Positions 1 to 13,300 are shown, numbered from the stretch's first letter. The stretch is DNA of 64,000 nt from Rhyacichthys aspro (GCA_036850595.1 CM072158.1:10245422-10309421); one strand, 5' to 3'. Notes: generated by a model from the sequence alone, not told the origin. Made by a program: numbers and translations.

Positions 1-2081
1 TTAATTATCATTATTAATTTAAACAGTTTAAATTAGACAATTTCATGAGTCATTGCAGGCGTTTCATTATAAGTAATTAAATGAAAGCATTATCAACCAT
101 AAAACTGAAGAAGTCCTTTAGACAAGGTTGAATTGACTTTAACATTGAACCTTTGCACTTTATTTTTGAAACTTCTGATGTCTGATTACAACTGTGCCTC
201 ATATTGATAATTTTATAATGTTTGCACTTTATGGGATTGCACAAAATAATTTGCACTATTCTATGCTTTTTGGATTGATGCTCTAATTTAATCTCATTGT
301 TATTCATAACAATGACAATAAGTATTTAATAACTTCTTCTAAACGACATTAATTGCAACAGCAAACTGGAGCAATATTTGTTTCATTGTGAATTTGTCCA
401 TTCACTAAAAGAAAAAGACAATTTTCAGATGTTAATTGTATGATAACTTGTTGTCTGTAAAAGAATTGACTCTCAAAACACCACTTTCATTCACTGAACC
501 CCAAATCTTTATTAACCACTGCTTGCTCACAAAGATATATGTGGAGAGGGGGAACACACAAATGGACAGAGGAGAGAGATAGAGGCAGGTAGGAATCACT
601 GTCAGCGATGTGTGTCAGACAGGGCTAATAGTTGGACACTGTACTGGTGGTGACTATACTGAAGCTCTTCTGTTTTACATGGCACGAACGAACCATATCG
701 ACTCGCCATTTCAGAAACACACTCACACCACCTACGGGCCAAAATGTTACATTTGCCACTGAAAATTGTTCCACCTCAGACTTCAAACAATAGATTATTA
801 CAGTCATATACACCTTTCAGATCGCAATACTGTTTTTCTGTTACCAGCTGGAGTTAGTGGCGTTTACAGTGTCATGAGAGTGAAGTGCAATGGATCAAGT
901 AGGTGCAGATGCTGCTGATAATGGTGAGCACTACTCTAGCCTCAAGGGAAAATATGGAAAATAGTTCACAGTAACAAGTCTGATCTCAAGTGTAGTTCTT
1001 GACTCCGCACCTCTGGCCTTTGCTGATGCACGTTACACTAATAGGGTTTTTATTGGAAAGCAGTATATCCCGTACGATAATGAGGCCTACCATCAGTCAG
1101 GGTTGTCATGTGAGTTTTTTTCCGGTGCCAGGTGGACAGTATTTAGCGAGCTCCTCTTGAGCGCTGTGCTATGATTGGCTAAACTCCTGCCCAAGTGGAG
1201 TGGATCATGTGAGTGAGTGCTTCTAAATGTATGTGGAAAGATAGAGGTTGAAGACGGAGAGAAGGAGGATAGGCTCATTAAATGCTATAGTGTTCCCCTG
1301 CTGTACTGTCACAGGAGAGGATGTACAGTGACAGTTTGTATCTCCCACAAAAGGCTCACGCTCCCTTTTCCAAATGCCAACGCAATCATTAGTGCGCTAG
1401 ATGGGATTCAGTCCAACGAAACGCATCCAATTTTTGTTTCCGTATGAGCATTTGGGGTTGGAAAAGAGACTGAAGCCAAGATGCTAAGTCTTTGTGAAGA
1501 TGCAACCGGTCACAGCACACGTCAGCTAGCTGGCAAACTCACAACAAACACCTAAGCCTGTAACCACACAAGAGAAAAAAAAATCTTCTCAGGCTTAAAA
1601 TGGACAAAACAAGAACATGAAAATGAATGATTACATCCACCTATATGCAAGAGGACAGCAAACTTAGATATAAAAATGGCACACTGCAATCAATACTTCT
1701 GCTGCTTGTATCGCACTGTATATAACAAAAAAAGAAGTATTTACAAAAACCAATGCCCACTTTCACTTGTCAATTCATTTTTTTTCTTTTCATTGGAAAC
1801 AGAGCAAAAAACATTCGTTTTGGGGAAGAATGGGTGGGAGACATTACATTTTTTTTAAAACAATTTTTGCATCTTTTACCACCCCCAACCCCGTTTGAAC
1901 CTCCCACTTTATCGGGCTGGGGATGACTCCTAGTTGATGTATGGAAGGAGAAAGGTTGGAGCATGGGGAGGTTGGTGCATATGGGCGAAGGAAGGGGGAT
2001 GTTCGTCAGGGTCTGGGGTGGTAGTCATGGTGGTGTCGGTGGTGTTGAGGGCCTTGGAGGTGGGGACCTGTTGGGGTTTTC
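1..2081 (-). other. stmn2 3' UTR and downstream flank
   Basis: This is the region downstream of the stmn2 stop codon, read on the minus strand. No coding exon is visible on either strand. Two canonical AATAAA signals occur on the minus strand (TTTATT on the plus strand) at 1049-1054 and 508-513. Either could end the stmn2 transcript, giving a 3' UTR of roughly 1.0 or 1.6 kb. The choice between them is inference. The short ORFs here are AT-rich and do not resemble known proteins. Confidence 0.5.
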
Positions 2082-5000
2082 TCATGCTGTCACCTCTTCT
2101 CGCAACTCCTTGTTTCTGCGCACTTCCTGAGCATGCTTCTCCTACAAACATTAACACACAGCAGAGTTAAATTTGCTTTATTTCTTTCCATCACATGTAT
2201 TATATTGCATCTGCCCGTTTCCTTCTGCATTTTAATTCTGTTCTAAAACTGTATATTCTTCACATTTGCTCACCTTCTCTTGCAGGCGCTCCATCATGGC
2301 AGCCAGGAAAGCCAGCCGGTTTTCCTCAATCTGCTCCATCTTGAACTGGAGCTTCTCCTCGGCCATGCGGCTAAAGTTGCTGTTCTCCTCCATGGCCCTC
2401 AGCAGCACATCACGCTCGTGCTCTCGCTTCTCGGCCAGAGCTCGGAGCACTGAAGCCTCCTGGGACTGAAAGAGAGGAGAAAAGAGTGAATCACTGCAAA
2501 AGAAGAATGAGTCAGGGAGAAAAATGAGCAGTAAAGCAGAGGATTTTTTGTTACAGTCGCAGTAGGCAGAAATCAAGAGGGCTCATCTCTATTGTAGCAC
2601 AGTAGATAAAAAATAGATGCCGCAGTGCTGCTATGAGAAGTCCAGATAGTTAGGAAGCTGTCTGCTGCATGTGTTTGAGCCAGAGAATTTGCAAATTAGA
2701 TCAGATTAGGACATTGATTGGTCAGTCAATAAGATTTTGCTAACTGCAACTGATCCAAGTCAAACGCAAATGTAACAGACTACAGTCCAGTTAAGTCTAA
2801 CTCAGTAAGTAACGAGAAGTCAGTAACGACCTTCTAATAGGGTTTTTGCACCTCTCATTCATGACTTAGGTCGGGTGTGAAAGAAGCTACTCAGTATATT
2901 ATTTACATTATTATATTATTTCACCAAACCACTTGTCACTTAACTGCAATTAATATAAATATTGAGAAAATTATTCAAGGTTCATTTTGGACACATTTGT
3001 GGCTAATAAATACTCTAACATTCATAACAGTATTTTTAAAAATGTCTTCAGTAAATTTGTAATAATTATATCATATTGCCACATTTAATTCCAATCATGT
3101 GAATATATTGATGTCAACATTTCTCTGCTGTCTGCTGCTGTCAGTGGTAAAATATGTACTTTACATTTCACCTGCAGCCTGTCACATCTGGTGGTCTGTC
3201 AAATTGTGATATTGATGTTTGGATTGATTTGTTGGTAGGCTGCTGGATTTGTCAGATGCTTGACTTAACATATTGACATTAAGATTGAATGAGTCACAGG
3301 AATTAGACAAAGTCAATTTAGTTTTGGGAATTGCACGCTGCAGCCTAGAAGTCAGAGAACATAAATCATCATAGATTAATTAAACCAGGTCAACGATATA
3401 GTGTGAACTTAGTCACTTTTTGTTCTTCATTTTGGAGAGCAGAACCCATAAAATCACCTTTCCTAACACAGGCTGAGACATTTGTGGCAGCTGGGCACAA
3501 AGACACTGATACGAGGCAGGCTTACCTTCCGCCGGTCCTCAGCTGCTTCCAGTTTCTTCTGGATGTCCTCCAGGGAGATGTCCCTCTTCGGGGGGCTGCT
3601 GATGCATTGTGCAGCCTCAGACACGGGGGACGGGGGCTTCAGGATGACCTCAAAGGCCTGGCCTGAGGCTCGCTTGTTTATGGGCTTGATGTCCATGTCT
3701 AAATGAAATAGTTGTTTTTTTTTAAAGTCATAAAAAACTCCTGAACCTCAAGTCTTGCTATGGAGTAAACATTTGATTAAGGTGGTATTTGATTAAGTAT
3801 TTGAACCTTTCATAAACAGGTTAGTTTTAGTGGCAAGTAAGTTGCTACCATTTTGTAATTTTATTTTTCTTATATTATATTGTCTCTTAGCTTCATGTGC
3901 ACCATGTAAAAGCAGCAGTATAATGCCCGGTTGTCATCTACAGAGTTTTCGCTTTAAAAAGAAATAAGCTTAAGTCAGGTAATATTACTGAAATTTACTG
4001 GAGGCTGGGGAATAAAAAATAATATTACATGTTTGTGGATTTTATGACAGTAGCCATTTTGAAAAGACAAAGAATATAAATAGGAAAGGCCTCATTCTCT
4101 AATTTAGGTTGTGTTGTTTGAGAAGGCACTGATGCCACGGGTCTGAAGTTTAAACATTTTCTTACATCATGGAGTAAAAACTGTGTTACCTTCAAAGTCC
4201 CCCATGACAGTTTTGCGAGTCTCGGGGTACAGGCAGGAGCAGATGAGAGACAACACTGAGATCTCCTTCATCTTCTCTTTGTAAGCTGCAGAGACAAACA
4301 CAAACATGACTTAGACACTCAGAACTGAAATACCATTAACCTACTAACACACACATACTTCACTGACCCACTTTTCATACCGCTGGAGTCTCAGTTGTAA
4401 ACATCAAGAAGTTTAGGAAAAATTATTATTCATCAAGTTCCTAAAAAGGGAAACATCAAAGGATATCTCAAATGCCTTGGGTTTTACACAGATGTTAAGG
4501 CCTTTGTCTGCACCAATCAGAGCCAGCAGCAGACTGTAAGTGTCCTAATTTACCCCTGCAGCCAAGATGCTGCCACCCCCTCGGGACACACCGCACATCA
4601 TTAGCTATGCATTTCATTTTAGCCCATTATTTATTAACGTCGCCAGACCAACGCCCTTTAGCTTCCATTTTGTGGGTTTAAAAAAACATTAAGATTCAAT
4701 GATATGATTGAGAAATTTCCAAAAGGCAGGATTTAGTTAAGATGTTGTGATAATCTTTTGGTGTCTTATCTTACTTTAGCCTCAGATATAGCTTATATCT
4801 AGAAGCTAATAGTCCAGGGTTTAGCTTATCTGCCCAACGCAGGAAATGAACAGCCTCTGATCCATTTGTGGGAATAATACTGAAGTAAAGCTGGCAGAAA
4901 ATGGATGGATTTGGCAACCAGTACCGCGCTCAATGGGTAGGAACAAAGTGCTCCAAAGGCCAGACAGAAAAAAGCCAACCTTGTCTAACCTTGATTTTTT

Positions 5001-8000
5001 TTTTTTTTTTTCCATCATGTGTTCTTGGCACCAGTTCTTTTGTAATGTGTGCCCAGGGTTCAGCAGCAGTCTTTTGGGAAAAAGGCAAAAAATATCTGCG
5101 ACACACTGCAGCTTTAGCAATACACTGCCTTTGTAGATGTGCTCTGTCAGGCTCCGCAGCTTCATAGTGCAAATTTGCATGGCAAATGTCAGTGTGGTAT
5201 AATCCATCACCTGCAGATCAAGTCCTGCAGGGATGAAGTGTGCCACAATGATTCATGATTTGGAGAAAGTACAGTAGAAAATTCAGGAATGAGATTTAGT
5301 GAAAAGGGAGCTTCTCGGGAGTGAGCTACAGTGTACAGTATGATTAATCCAAATCCTCTTTCAACTTCCTCATATTCCCAACACTCTCCCCCTGCAGACG
5401 GGTAGACGCCAAACTAATGTGATCAACTCTCACATGTAGCTCGCAGCAGCACTGTCTAATGGTCTCGTTAACCTCTTCCCCGAGGGGCAGGGAGCAGCAG
5501 GGGACGAACACAACTGCATCAAAGCAAGAGGGGTGAGTAAAATTTTGACATGAAAGAGACAAACACAGAAGAGAGTTTGAAGGATGACTGAAGGAGAATT
5601 GTTTGGTTGAGTTTTGTGGTCTAGCGAAATCAGCTCCCGGGGGTTTCTTTTTTCTCCAGTGTGACCCAATGGAAGCTACCTCATGTGTATAGCCTTAAGA
5701 TTTGTAATTAGCCGTCCACGTTTGCCACTGACACATGGGTGGTTTATAGGAGCAAGACACTTTTAAACACTTGTCACAGACTCATTAGGAGCTGTGTGTC
5801 ACGTGTCAGGACCTGGACAGCCATTTCTCCTCTCATCCCAGTTTACAGTTAAAGAAACAATTGACTGTGGCAGTTAATGTGGGTGCTTATGGAAGGAAGT
5901 CATTGGACAGTGGTGATGAAGCTCTGGGATGCTGTGCAATAAAACCACTTAACTATGACTCTATTAGTATAAAAGATTCCTTATCATAGAGAATAAGCAC
6001 TTTACAAAATGAACCAGAGCTACAGAGGCAATAAAAACAGTTTTCCCCATAGTGGTTTCTCCTTTATATGCCTAATATAAAAATATGAGATTCTCCACTG
6101 TGCAAAATATTAGATTATTCCCCCATATCTCTTGAGAGGAGAAAAAACTCCTCTGGCACCTACGATAATGAGCTCATCCCCGGTGGATACGGCAGACGAA
6201 CGTGACAAACGATAAGCAATGACATCCCACAGTGCAGTGTCCAGATAGACAGAGGCAGAGAGAAGATGACTGTCCCTCCACAGTGTCAGACAGGTATGAC
6301 ACCACCTTTAATGATAGCCGTCCACTCTGAGGGCTGCATGCTTCTGGAACCGACCTCAGACAAGCTGCCAACACTTCCTGTTTCAATCCATCAGCAGAAA
6401 GCACAGGTCATCAATATCAGCTGCCCCCGCACGGCTCTCCCTCTGCGCCTATACTGCATCCCTCCAGCTGGCGTTTCATCTGTTGCAAACCTGCATCCTC
6501 TCTCCTCTCTTTTATGATCTTTTTTTCTTCCCCCGCTAGAAAAAAAAAGGACGCGGCACCACGCCTTTTTCACTTCTCCTTTCTCTACCTCGTTCTCTTC
6601 ATTTATCTTGTGTTGAAAGGTTATATGTTAGATAGATTCGATACAGAAAAAAGATGCTGATGCAGCTAGGGCTATACTATTAAGGTTGTCGCTACAAATG
6701 TGACCAAGTTTACTGCCCTCCCGAGTGCAATAACGCCACAGTAGCGTGGGTCTGGCTCCTGTATGAGGCCTTTTACTGCAAGGCCACTTGATAACAATAT
6801 AATCACAAAGTTATGAAGGCATTACTTCAGCGAGAATGGCTGTTAAAGGAACCATTACAAGAAACAATCACGGCATGACTGGTGACACTGTTTAGCCAAA
6901 CTAAACCTTATGTAGATTTAAGGTTATTGCAATGCAGACATGTATAGTCAACCTTAATATTGCAGAGATGTAATACAGTATCTGATATCCACTCACAGCC
7001 ACATTCAATGAAGACATCATATGGCATACGATCATCCAGGATTGATGTCACCAATCCTAACCGGCATCTGAAGCTGCAGTGGTAACATGCTGCATCGATC
7101 GATGTGACTCGCCGATAAATCAAGAAGAATTATTGAACTTTCGAGACGCACAGCTCCAAATGCAAATGATAGAGATAAGGTGATCTGAATTCTATGTCCT
7201 CACTGCTACTGACACAATGGTATTGTTGTCTGAGAAGCTTCTTGTTTCCCTTAAAACAAAGAAATTGATTTTAGGCACCAGTTGAATGACCACACCTAAT
7301 TGGATATGACAAGAGCACATGATGTGAATCAGGATAAGTGCTTAGAGGCCTTAATGCACATGGAGATGGATCATATCCTGCTGGTGGCATATTTGACAAC
7401 TGATGAAAAAGTCTTGTAGTGCAGGAGTGGTAAAGGAAGAATTAGACCCATAAATCTGCATTGTATCAAAACATATAAAAATAATCTAGACAAAAATATT
7501 TCAATCAGTATAAAGGACACAGGGCCTAAATGAACTCGATGACCCACAGACTGGCTCTCAAAGGGATGATGGCTGCTTTCTTCAGCGTGCCTGCTCCCTG
7601 CCCATCCCATTCTCCCTGTCCACAGCTCGACTCTTAAAGAAGGAGGAGGAGGAAAGGGGATTTAATACCAGGCAGGTTTCATCTGCCCGTGTCCCTCGGC
7701 GTAGACCCCGCCAAGACCCTTAAAGCTGTCTGCCCCTCCATCCATCAAGTGTCTAGTCAGCCAGAAGACATACAGACTAGACCGGGCACACTTCTGCACT
7801 CTAATTACCGACCAAAACCAAAACAATCCCCTCATTTTGAAGTTATGCTTTTGGCAAGGCCTACAGTGTTCAAAGGCTTTGACTGTGATGCAATAAATTA
7901 TACATAAAGCCTTGGCTGAGACATGGCTGACAAAATACAAGGCCTACACCTGCCATAACAAGCATCTTTCAATACATATGCCCATATATCTTACATATTG

Positions 8001-8762
8001 ACACATTACTGATGGCGATGCAACCATAATATCACCATCAATAGCTGCTATCAGCGCACTAAACTGTGTGTGATGTATCCATTTTCATCGCTGGTCGTAA
8101 ATTTTTTCCCTCGACTGCAAAGCAATCCTCGACAAGTCTCTCTTTCTCTCATTCATGGCAGCAAATTGCTTCACTGGACTTGACACCGTTTCTGTAAAGG
8201 CTGACCCAGATTTGGGGAGTGGATTTGTCACGGTGAGATGTTCCACACCCTGGAGAGCTCAGTCGCTCGCTTTTTTGAAGGGACCGGAGATGTTGGGTGG
8301 GGTCGCTGGCGCTGCATTATGCTGCGCGGCAGTGAGTCAGGCTGCAAAGGCAGGTGATGCATCCAAAGAGCAACAAAAACATACTTTCTGACGATCAATG
8401 GGCGTGTTAACATTTGCTGACTTTTTATTAAGCCTATATGGTATTCTTTGCAACTGAGTGATATAGATGCGTCACTTATCGCCAGAGAACTACACATTTT
8501 TAGCGTTTTGGTCCACAAATAGGAAAACAGTTGGCATTAAAATCATCTATGCAAGTTCAAATCTTCTGCCTCTATCATTTCTGACTTTATTTACGCACTT
8601 GCAAAGACCGCTCCCTCAATTCAACCCTCAGCATCCTTTTGTGCCATGGATGTCTCTGCCGCCTTCACGTCCTAAAGCGTGTCATTCCATCATTATCTAA
8701 AAAATAAAATCCTCTGAATTAAAAGGTAGCTTGTACAACTTACCAATAGCGGTCTTGGCCAT
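2082..8762 (-). CDS. stmn2: Stathmin-2 (SCG10) family protein, complete, 5 coding exons
   Basis: Minus-strand coding exons are 8762-8744, 4285-4190, 3698-3526, 2465-2274 and 2141-2082. They total 540 nt and encode 179 aa, the length I recall for mammalian STMN2. All junctions are GT-AG and keep frame. The protein starts MAKTAIAYKEKMKE, with a membrane-anchor segment whose Cys22 and Cys24 match the SCG10 palmitoylation sites. Ser50, Ser62-Pro, Ser73-Pro and Ser97 sit at the known phosphosite positions. Residues from about 78 to 170 form the charged stathmin helix (LEDIQKKLEAAEDRRK, then AEKREHERDVLL) that binds two tubulin heterodimers. The family promotes microtubule turnover in growth cones; that role is known, not seen. 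The start has a strong Kozak context (A at -3, G at +4). STMN3 and STMN4 start differently (MASTISAYKEK, MTLAAYKEK). The linker at residues 27-41 differs from mammalian STMN2, so this may be one of the two fish co-orthologues; a versus b is not decided. A RE1 element lies upstream at 9388-9408. Confidence 0.93.
4286..8743 (-). other. stmn2: stmn2 intron 1, no other gene seen
   Basis: This intron of about 4.5 kb separates the exon encoding MAKTAI from the palmitoylation exon. A poly-T run lies at about 4997-5012 on the plus strand. ORFs over it are interrupted by or built on that homopolymer and look non-coding. No RNA gene was recognised. Confidence 0.7.
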
Positions 8763-9387
8763 TTTTGTCTGGTGTTGTGGGTGCTCGTGGCGCAGGAGAG
8801 TCTGGACGGATGCTGTATCTCGGGGTGAAGGACTGCTTCTAAGGCACTGAGTCAGCAGAGACGGGGGCTACCGGTGCGCCTGGTGGTCTGTCAGGAGGTG
8901 CGTGAAGACGGGGGAAGATAACGGGTGAAGACAGGAAGTGGGCAGATCCTCTTCACATTAAAATTCACCCTCACAGGTCTCAATGAGTTAAACAATTGCA
9001 CATCAAAAACAAGACGACAGGAATAATTTAGTGTGAGTGCGCACTATTTCCTGTGCACCAAAGTTAGAATTAGTTACTTCTTTTTACTGGTTGGTTTAAT
9101 CCACTGCGACTATAGTAGAGGCTTAAATTAGTCCTACATTAGCTAAGCTATCTCAGTGTAATGAATTATCATCAATCAAGGCCTTGTTTCACTAAGAGCA
9201 TTAGATTGTGTTTTATTTTGAAATTAACCAGAAGTGTAGTCATAGTAAAGACATTGACGATGGGTGCTTCCTATAGTGCGACTCAGTATATCTCTGAAAC
9301 CCCCTGTGGACTGTAGTGTGTCCTTCTGAGTGGAAGAGAAAGGGCGGGGGTCTTTTTGTGTCTGCAGCTGTGTTCAGCCCTCACCCA

Positions 9388-9408
9388 TCCTCTGTCCATG
9401 GTGCTGAA
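9388..9408 (-). promoter_or_regulatory. RE1/NRSE (REST binding) element of stmn2
   Basis: Read on the minus strand, the site has the left half TTCAGCACCA and the right half GGACAG spaced exactly as in the canonical 21-bp RE1. It matches 17 of 21 consensus positions. Mismatches are one central base and three at the 3' edge. It lies about 630 bp upstream of the stmn2 start codon, oriented with the gene. SCG10/STMN2 is one of the founding REST targets, so a site here fits neuron-restricted expression. Occupancy is inferred. Confidence 0.8.
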
Positions 9409-9445
9409 GGTCTGAACAATCACATTTTTAAACATTTGCTTTTAT

Positions 9446-9691
9446 AACAAGAGCTTTTATAACAGCACATTTACCTAGGTCTATGTGTTACTCTACTTAT
9501 AAAGATAACACATGGTCTGCATTTGGTCATGATCATTTTATATTCTGTAGAGAGTTTACAAAGACTTTGTAACAATAATTTTCATAACAGCACATTTACC
9601 TATTGTCTTAGAGCCTATAGAGTTCTCTTTTACGTCTAGAAATACAAATCAGATTATTTAAAATTTAGTCATGATCATTTTGTATTCTGTA
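9446..9691 (+). repeat. Diverged tandem duplication, two units
   Basis: Unit 1 (9446-9549) and unit 2 (9571-9691) share two blocks in the same order. Block ATAACAGCACATTTACCT is at 9459-9476 and 9584-9601. Block GTCATGATCATTTT, followed by a near-identical TATTCTGTA stretch, is at 9526 and 9668. The blocks are 125 and 142 bp apart respectively, so the units differ by an indel of about 17 bp. The unit is not a mobile element I recognise. Confidence 0.85.
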
Positions 9692-10140
9692 CGCTGGCCT
9701 TTTTGTTTGTTTGATTGTTTCTATTGTTTGTTTTTGGGTTTTGTTCTGTTTGTTTTTTTGTTTTAGAGAACATTTAGAGACAACATCATAAATCTATAGA
9801 GCCGCGCTAGGACACTTTTAAAAGTGAGAAATATTGCCAAAAAATACCACTAGCCACCATTGGATGGCGGCAACTCTCAGGTTAAGTATTTGTCCCATTT
9901 TTTATTTTTATTTTTTATTAAAAATTCTTGAATTCAAATAAGAAAAACTGAACAAACTGCACTTCAGAAAATATAGACCTAATAAATACGGAAGCGTTAT
10001 TGCTAACAAATTTTTATCCAACACTTTGTTTAAAATTATTTTTTTATTATTTAGTGTGTGTCCAGAGGTGTTTCGATCACAATATTTCTGTTAATTTAAT
10101 ATTTTAGCCATTTGCCTTTTGACATTTTATTTATCTTTTT

Positions 10141-10330
10141 TCATGTTGCCAGGACAACGGCGCCATCCTCGGCAGGGGGCGGAGCTAAGAGGCTTTGACG
10201 GTTAACGAGGAGGAGCCGCAGATGAAGAGATGTCACTGCTGCTGTTGGACCAGCTAGGTTACGAAGTTGGAGCCTGTGGGAGTCTAAAACAGCTACTTGT
10301 ATGAACCTTCATACTTCAAAGTAAATAGCT
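10141..10330 (+). promoter_or_regulatory. slc7a6: Putative slc7a6 promoter and first non-coding exon
   Basis: This short GC-rich block sits in AT-rich surroundings. It contains an RFX X-box-like inverted repeat (GTTGCC, 2-bp gap, GACAAC) at 10145-10158, a YY1-like GCGCCATCC directly after it, and a GC box (GGGGGCGGA) at about 10175-10183. This is the most promoter-like DNA upstream of the slc7a6 coding exons. The first exon's donor site could not be fixed: candidates such as TACTT|GTATGA near 10298 are weak. The promoter role is inference. Confidence 0.5.
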
Positions 10331-13300
10331 TCACTGGTAATTATTATCTTTTTAAGTGTATTTCCTTATTTCATTACAGCCTGGTGCTTTAAATGTTGCA
10401 ATGGTTTTTAGCGTTAGTTGCACTCAAAATACAGCAAGCATCACCGCCGCCAACATCACACTAATGTTAGCATGCATTCAGCTCTACATGTGTTATATTT
10501 ATGGCTTCACTTCGAAAGGCTTACTTCTCCAAAAGGCTAATACTTTGCTCTGTTAAATGTATGTGAGCACAACAAGAGCTATAGACACATAGACTACTTT
10601 TCGAACATTGTGTTTTTTTTTAGTCTCTGGACATACCTTTTCTTCTAAATTGCCACATTGTCGCGCCGCTGCTAACGAGGCTATCATTTCGAGCTAATCA
10701 TTGATTGATGGAGCGGCATCGGTCGGCTGCTATGTTTAATAACAGAGCGATATGATTTGGTTTATAGACTACGACTGGTTGTTTAAAAGACTCAAGGAAA
10801 GCTTTTGTTGACTCTTGACGACGCGATTGTCTTCGTCGCTACGTGTCCACGTCCATGTGTGTTACATGTTAAGACAAAAAGAGGAAGGTTTTTCTGCTCT
10901 TGATTATCTAAGTAAAGTCTAGACAAACTTAAAACCCCCGTTCTGGCTTTAAATAGCGCTATAAGATATAAATTGATGTTATATAAAGTTACGAAGAGCC
11001 ATATCTGGGGCCATATTTGCTCAAGTCTATAGCTATAGGCAGCTTTTGTCACCTAGTTTTAACATAAAGGCATTTTGTCCAACTAATAGAGTTGTTGTAG
11101 AGTACTTTTTTCTTTCTTAACAAACTTATTCAGTGTAGGTCTATTTCATGCTGTTTGCTTTACAATGACTCATATCATGACGCTAAACATTTGCTTTTTT
11201 AATAAAGCATAATAGAAATTCTTATTGCTACCTCAATGAATGGCAGGTCTGCGCATATTAAAGTGATTTGTATTTGACTACAGCTTTCTATCAGTTTGAA
11301 GACTGGAGGAGCTGGGGTACTCACTGATATGTGTAAACTAATGTTGAATATATGACTGTTTTGCACTTGTAGGTTTGGTGAAGTGGCTTTGAAAACTCAT
11401 GTTGATGCCATGTTTATATAAACTTGTCATCCTGTTTTCTGTCCTCTCTACAAGACTACCGGGACCTCTTTTACAAACAAGTTGAACTTACTAAGGTTTA
11501 GATCTGAGCTTGAGGTGTAAGTAATCTAGAAATCTCTTTTTTCACAAAGCGAGTTGAGCAAAGTACCAGATTCCGCCTAATCCAGAATTTCCTGTTTTAG
11601 AAAATGGCTAGGAAACCATTTTAAATACTGCCATGAAAAGAGAATTTACCATGCTAACCCTGGGTTTTTTTTTAGTTTTCCTCATCCTGATGGAGGGTCT
11701 AAGGAAAGGGGATGTGGTCTTGTTCAGCCTGTTTGTCTGTTTGCTGTCTTGTGTTGTTTTTTTTGTGACGCCCTTTGAGGCAAACTTATTATAATGTGGT
11801 ATTTACAATATGTACTAAGTGAGAGTGTTTCAAAGATGTACAAACATCCTGGAAGAGGAGAAATATTACTGTTACCTGCTCTTGTTGAACAGGTTTAAAA
11901 AGAAAATGAATGAAGTAAATAAATGTGGATGGCCAACAACCCATTCCAATCTGAGTGATCTTATGAACTGCAGCAGTAGAGGGGACTCAAATTAACTTAA
12001 GAGTAAGAAACCTATACAGTTTAGTTTCTGAGTCAGAGTTCCGTTAAACTCTCACTGAAGAGGATTTCCTGTATTTAACATACTTACAAACTTACAACAG
12101 GAATATACCTGCCTCTTGAAACAGTACCATTGTTTATTTCCCCACGGTCAGTTCTTGTGTTCTTATTGTTGGTTTGTGTCAGTGTGATTGTATGTTATTA
12201 TTATGGACACCTGTAGCATTCACAATCCAATGCATATGTTTCGAAATGCAAAGAGGTAAATCTGTCAGGGCATCATCGGAGACCTGTTTTTCCAGAGGTT
12301 ATCTGATCAGATGAAGCGTTTGGAGAAACACGTACTTGGTCTTAAGTGCTTGGTTGATCTTGTCACTTTTGCAGATGATGCTGTGATTGGTTGATTGCCT
12401 GTGTGTCTGCTGGTCATCTTAATCCCAGTGCCTTGAAGCTGTCAGCCTTAAAACATAGAATTAATTCAAGTCATGTGTGTTTCGTGATTAGACTGCCAAT
12501 GGCCTTAGACCTGCGCCTGCCACAGCTCTTGATACTTTTTAATGACGCACACTGCAGTGGTTTGGTGCCATTCGTTGAGTCTGTGTCATCATTTTGTTAC
12601 ATCTACAAAGGTCATTATTTCACCAACATGTCATCAGTTACATTATTAGTTATTTTGTTCCAATAATATCCTCCGTAAGGTGTCTGAACAGTCACTTTAA
12701 CATTTGAACACACTTCCCAGGACTCTTAGTCACTCTGACCCAAAGCACCTGATCATATTTGGTGCACACGTTGTTTTCCTGACAGTCAAGGCTTACGTAT
12801 GGGGCTGGCTGTAAAGTGGTGGAGAAACACTGACATGTTTTGACACAGACTAACCCTGTGGAGGTGGAGAGGGCAGCCAGTGGGTCTCATCTTACCTTAC
12901 ACCTGTTTGTGTGTGTTTTCTCAGGGGGAAATGGACATGCTGGTGGGATGCAGGCATCACAGTCTGTCTACAGTGTAGACTACTTTCATCTAATATTGAC
13001 TCATCATTTATCAGTGTGTTCTATGTAATGTATATGTTATGTATTTTATACCATTATAAACCTTTTAAAAAACTGACATTTAAAGACTATAGGTCTATAT
13101 AGTTCTGTGTAATAACAGTTACTAATAATAATAATAAGCATATATCTGTTCCTAAAATGATGCAGTTCTAATTATGAACCTTTGTTTTTTAACTAGAGAC
13201 TGGAGACCAATTTTTTACAGTTGGTGACTTTTATTACAGTGTTTTTTTTCCAAGGCACTTAGTTCCTCTGGTTGTTAAACTATGCAGGCTCTTTTTAAGC

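Larger units (their letters stand above)
8763..10140. other. Head-to-head stmn2/slc7a6 intergenic region
   Basis: The stmn2 start codon (minus) and the slc7a6 promoter-like block (plus) face away from each other across about 1.4 kb. The block holds the stmn2 5' UTR, whose end was not determined, the RE1 element at 9388-9408 and a diverged tandem duplication at 9446-9691. No coding exon was seen. No convincing TATA box was found on the stmn2 side. Confidence 0.7.

Noticed and set aside
4821..5246. 141-codon minus-strand ORF in stmn2 intron 1
   Set aside because: It runs through a homopolymer (a poly-Lys run from poly-A) and resembles no protein.
4286..8743. Possible counterpart of the human STMN2 TDP-43-regulated cryptic exon
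   Set aside because: No long GU-rich tract was seen on the stmn2 sense strand, and I cannot align this intron to the human one.
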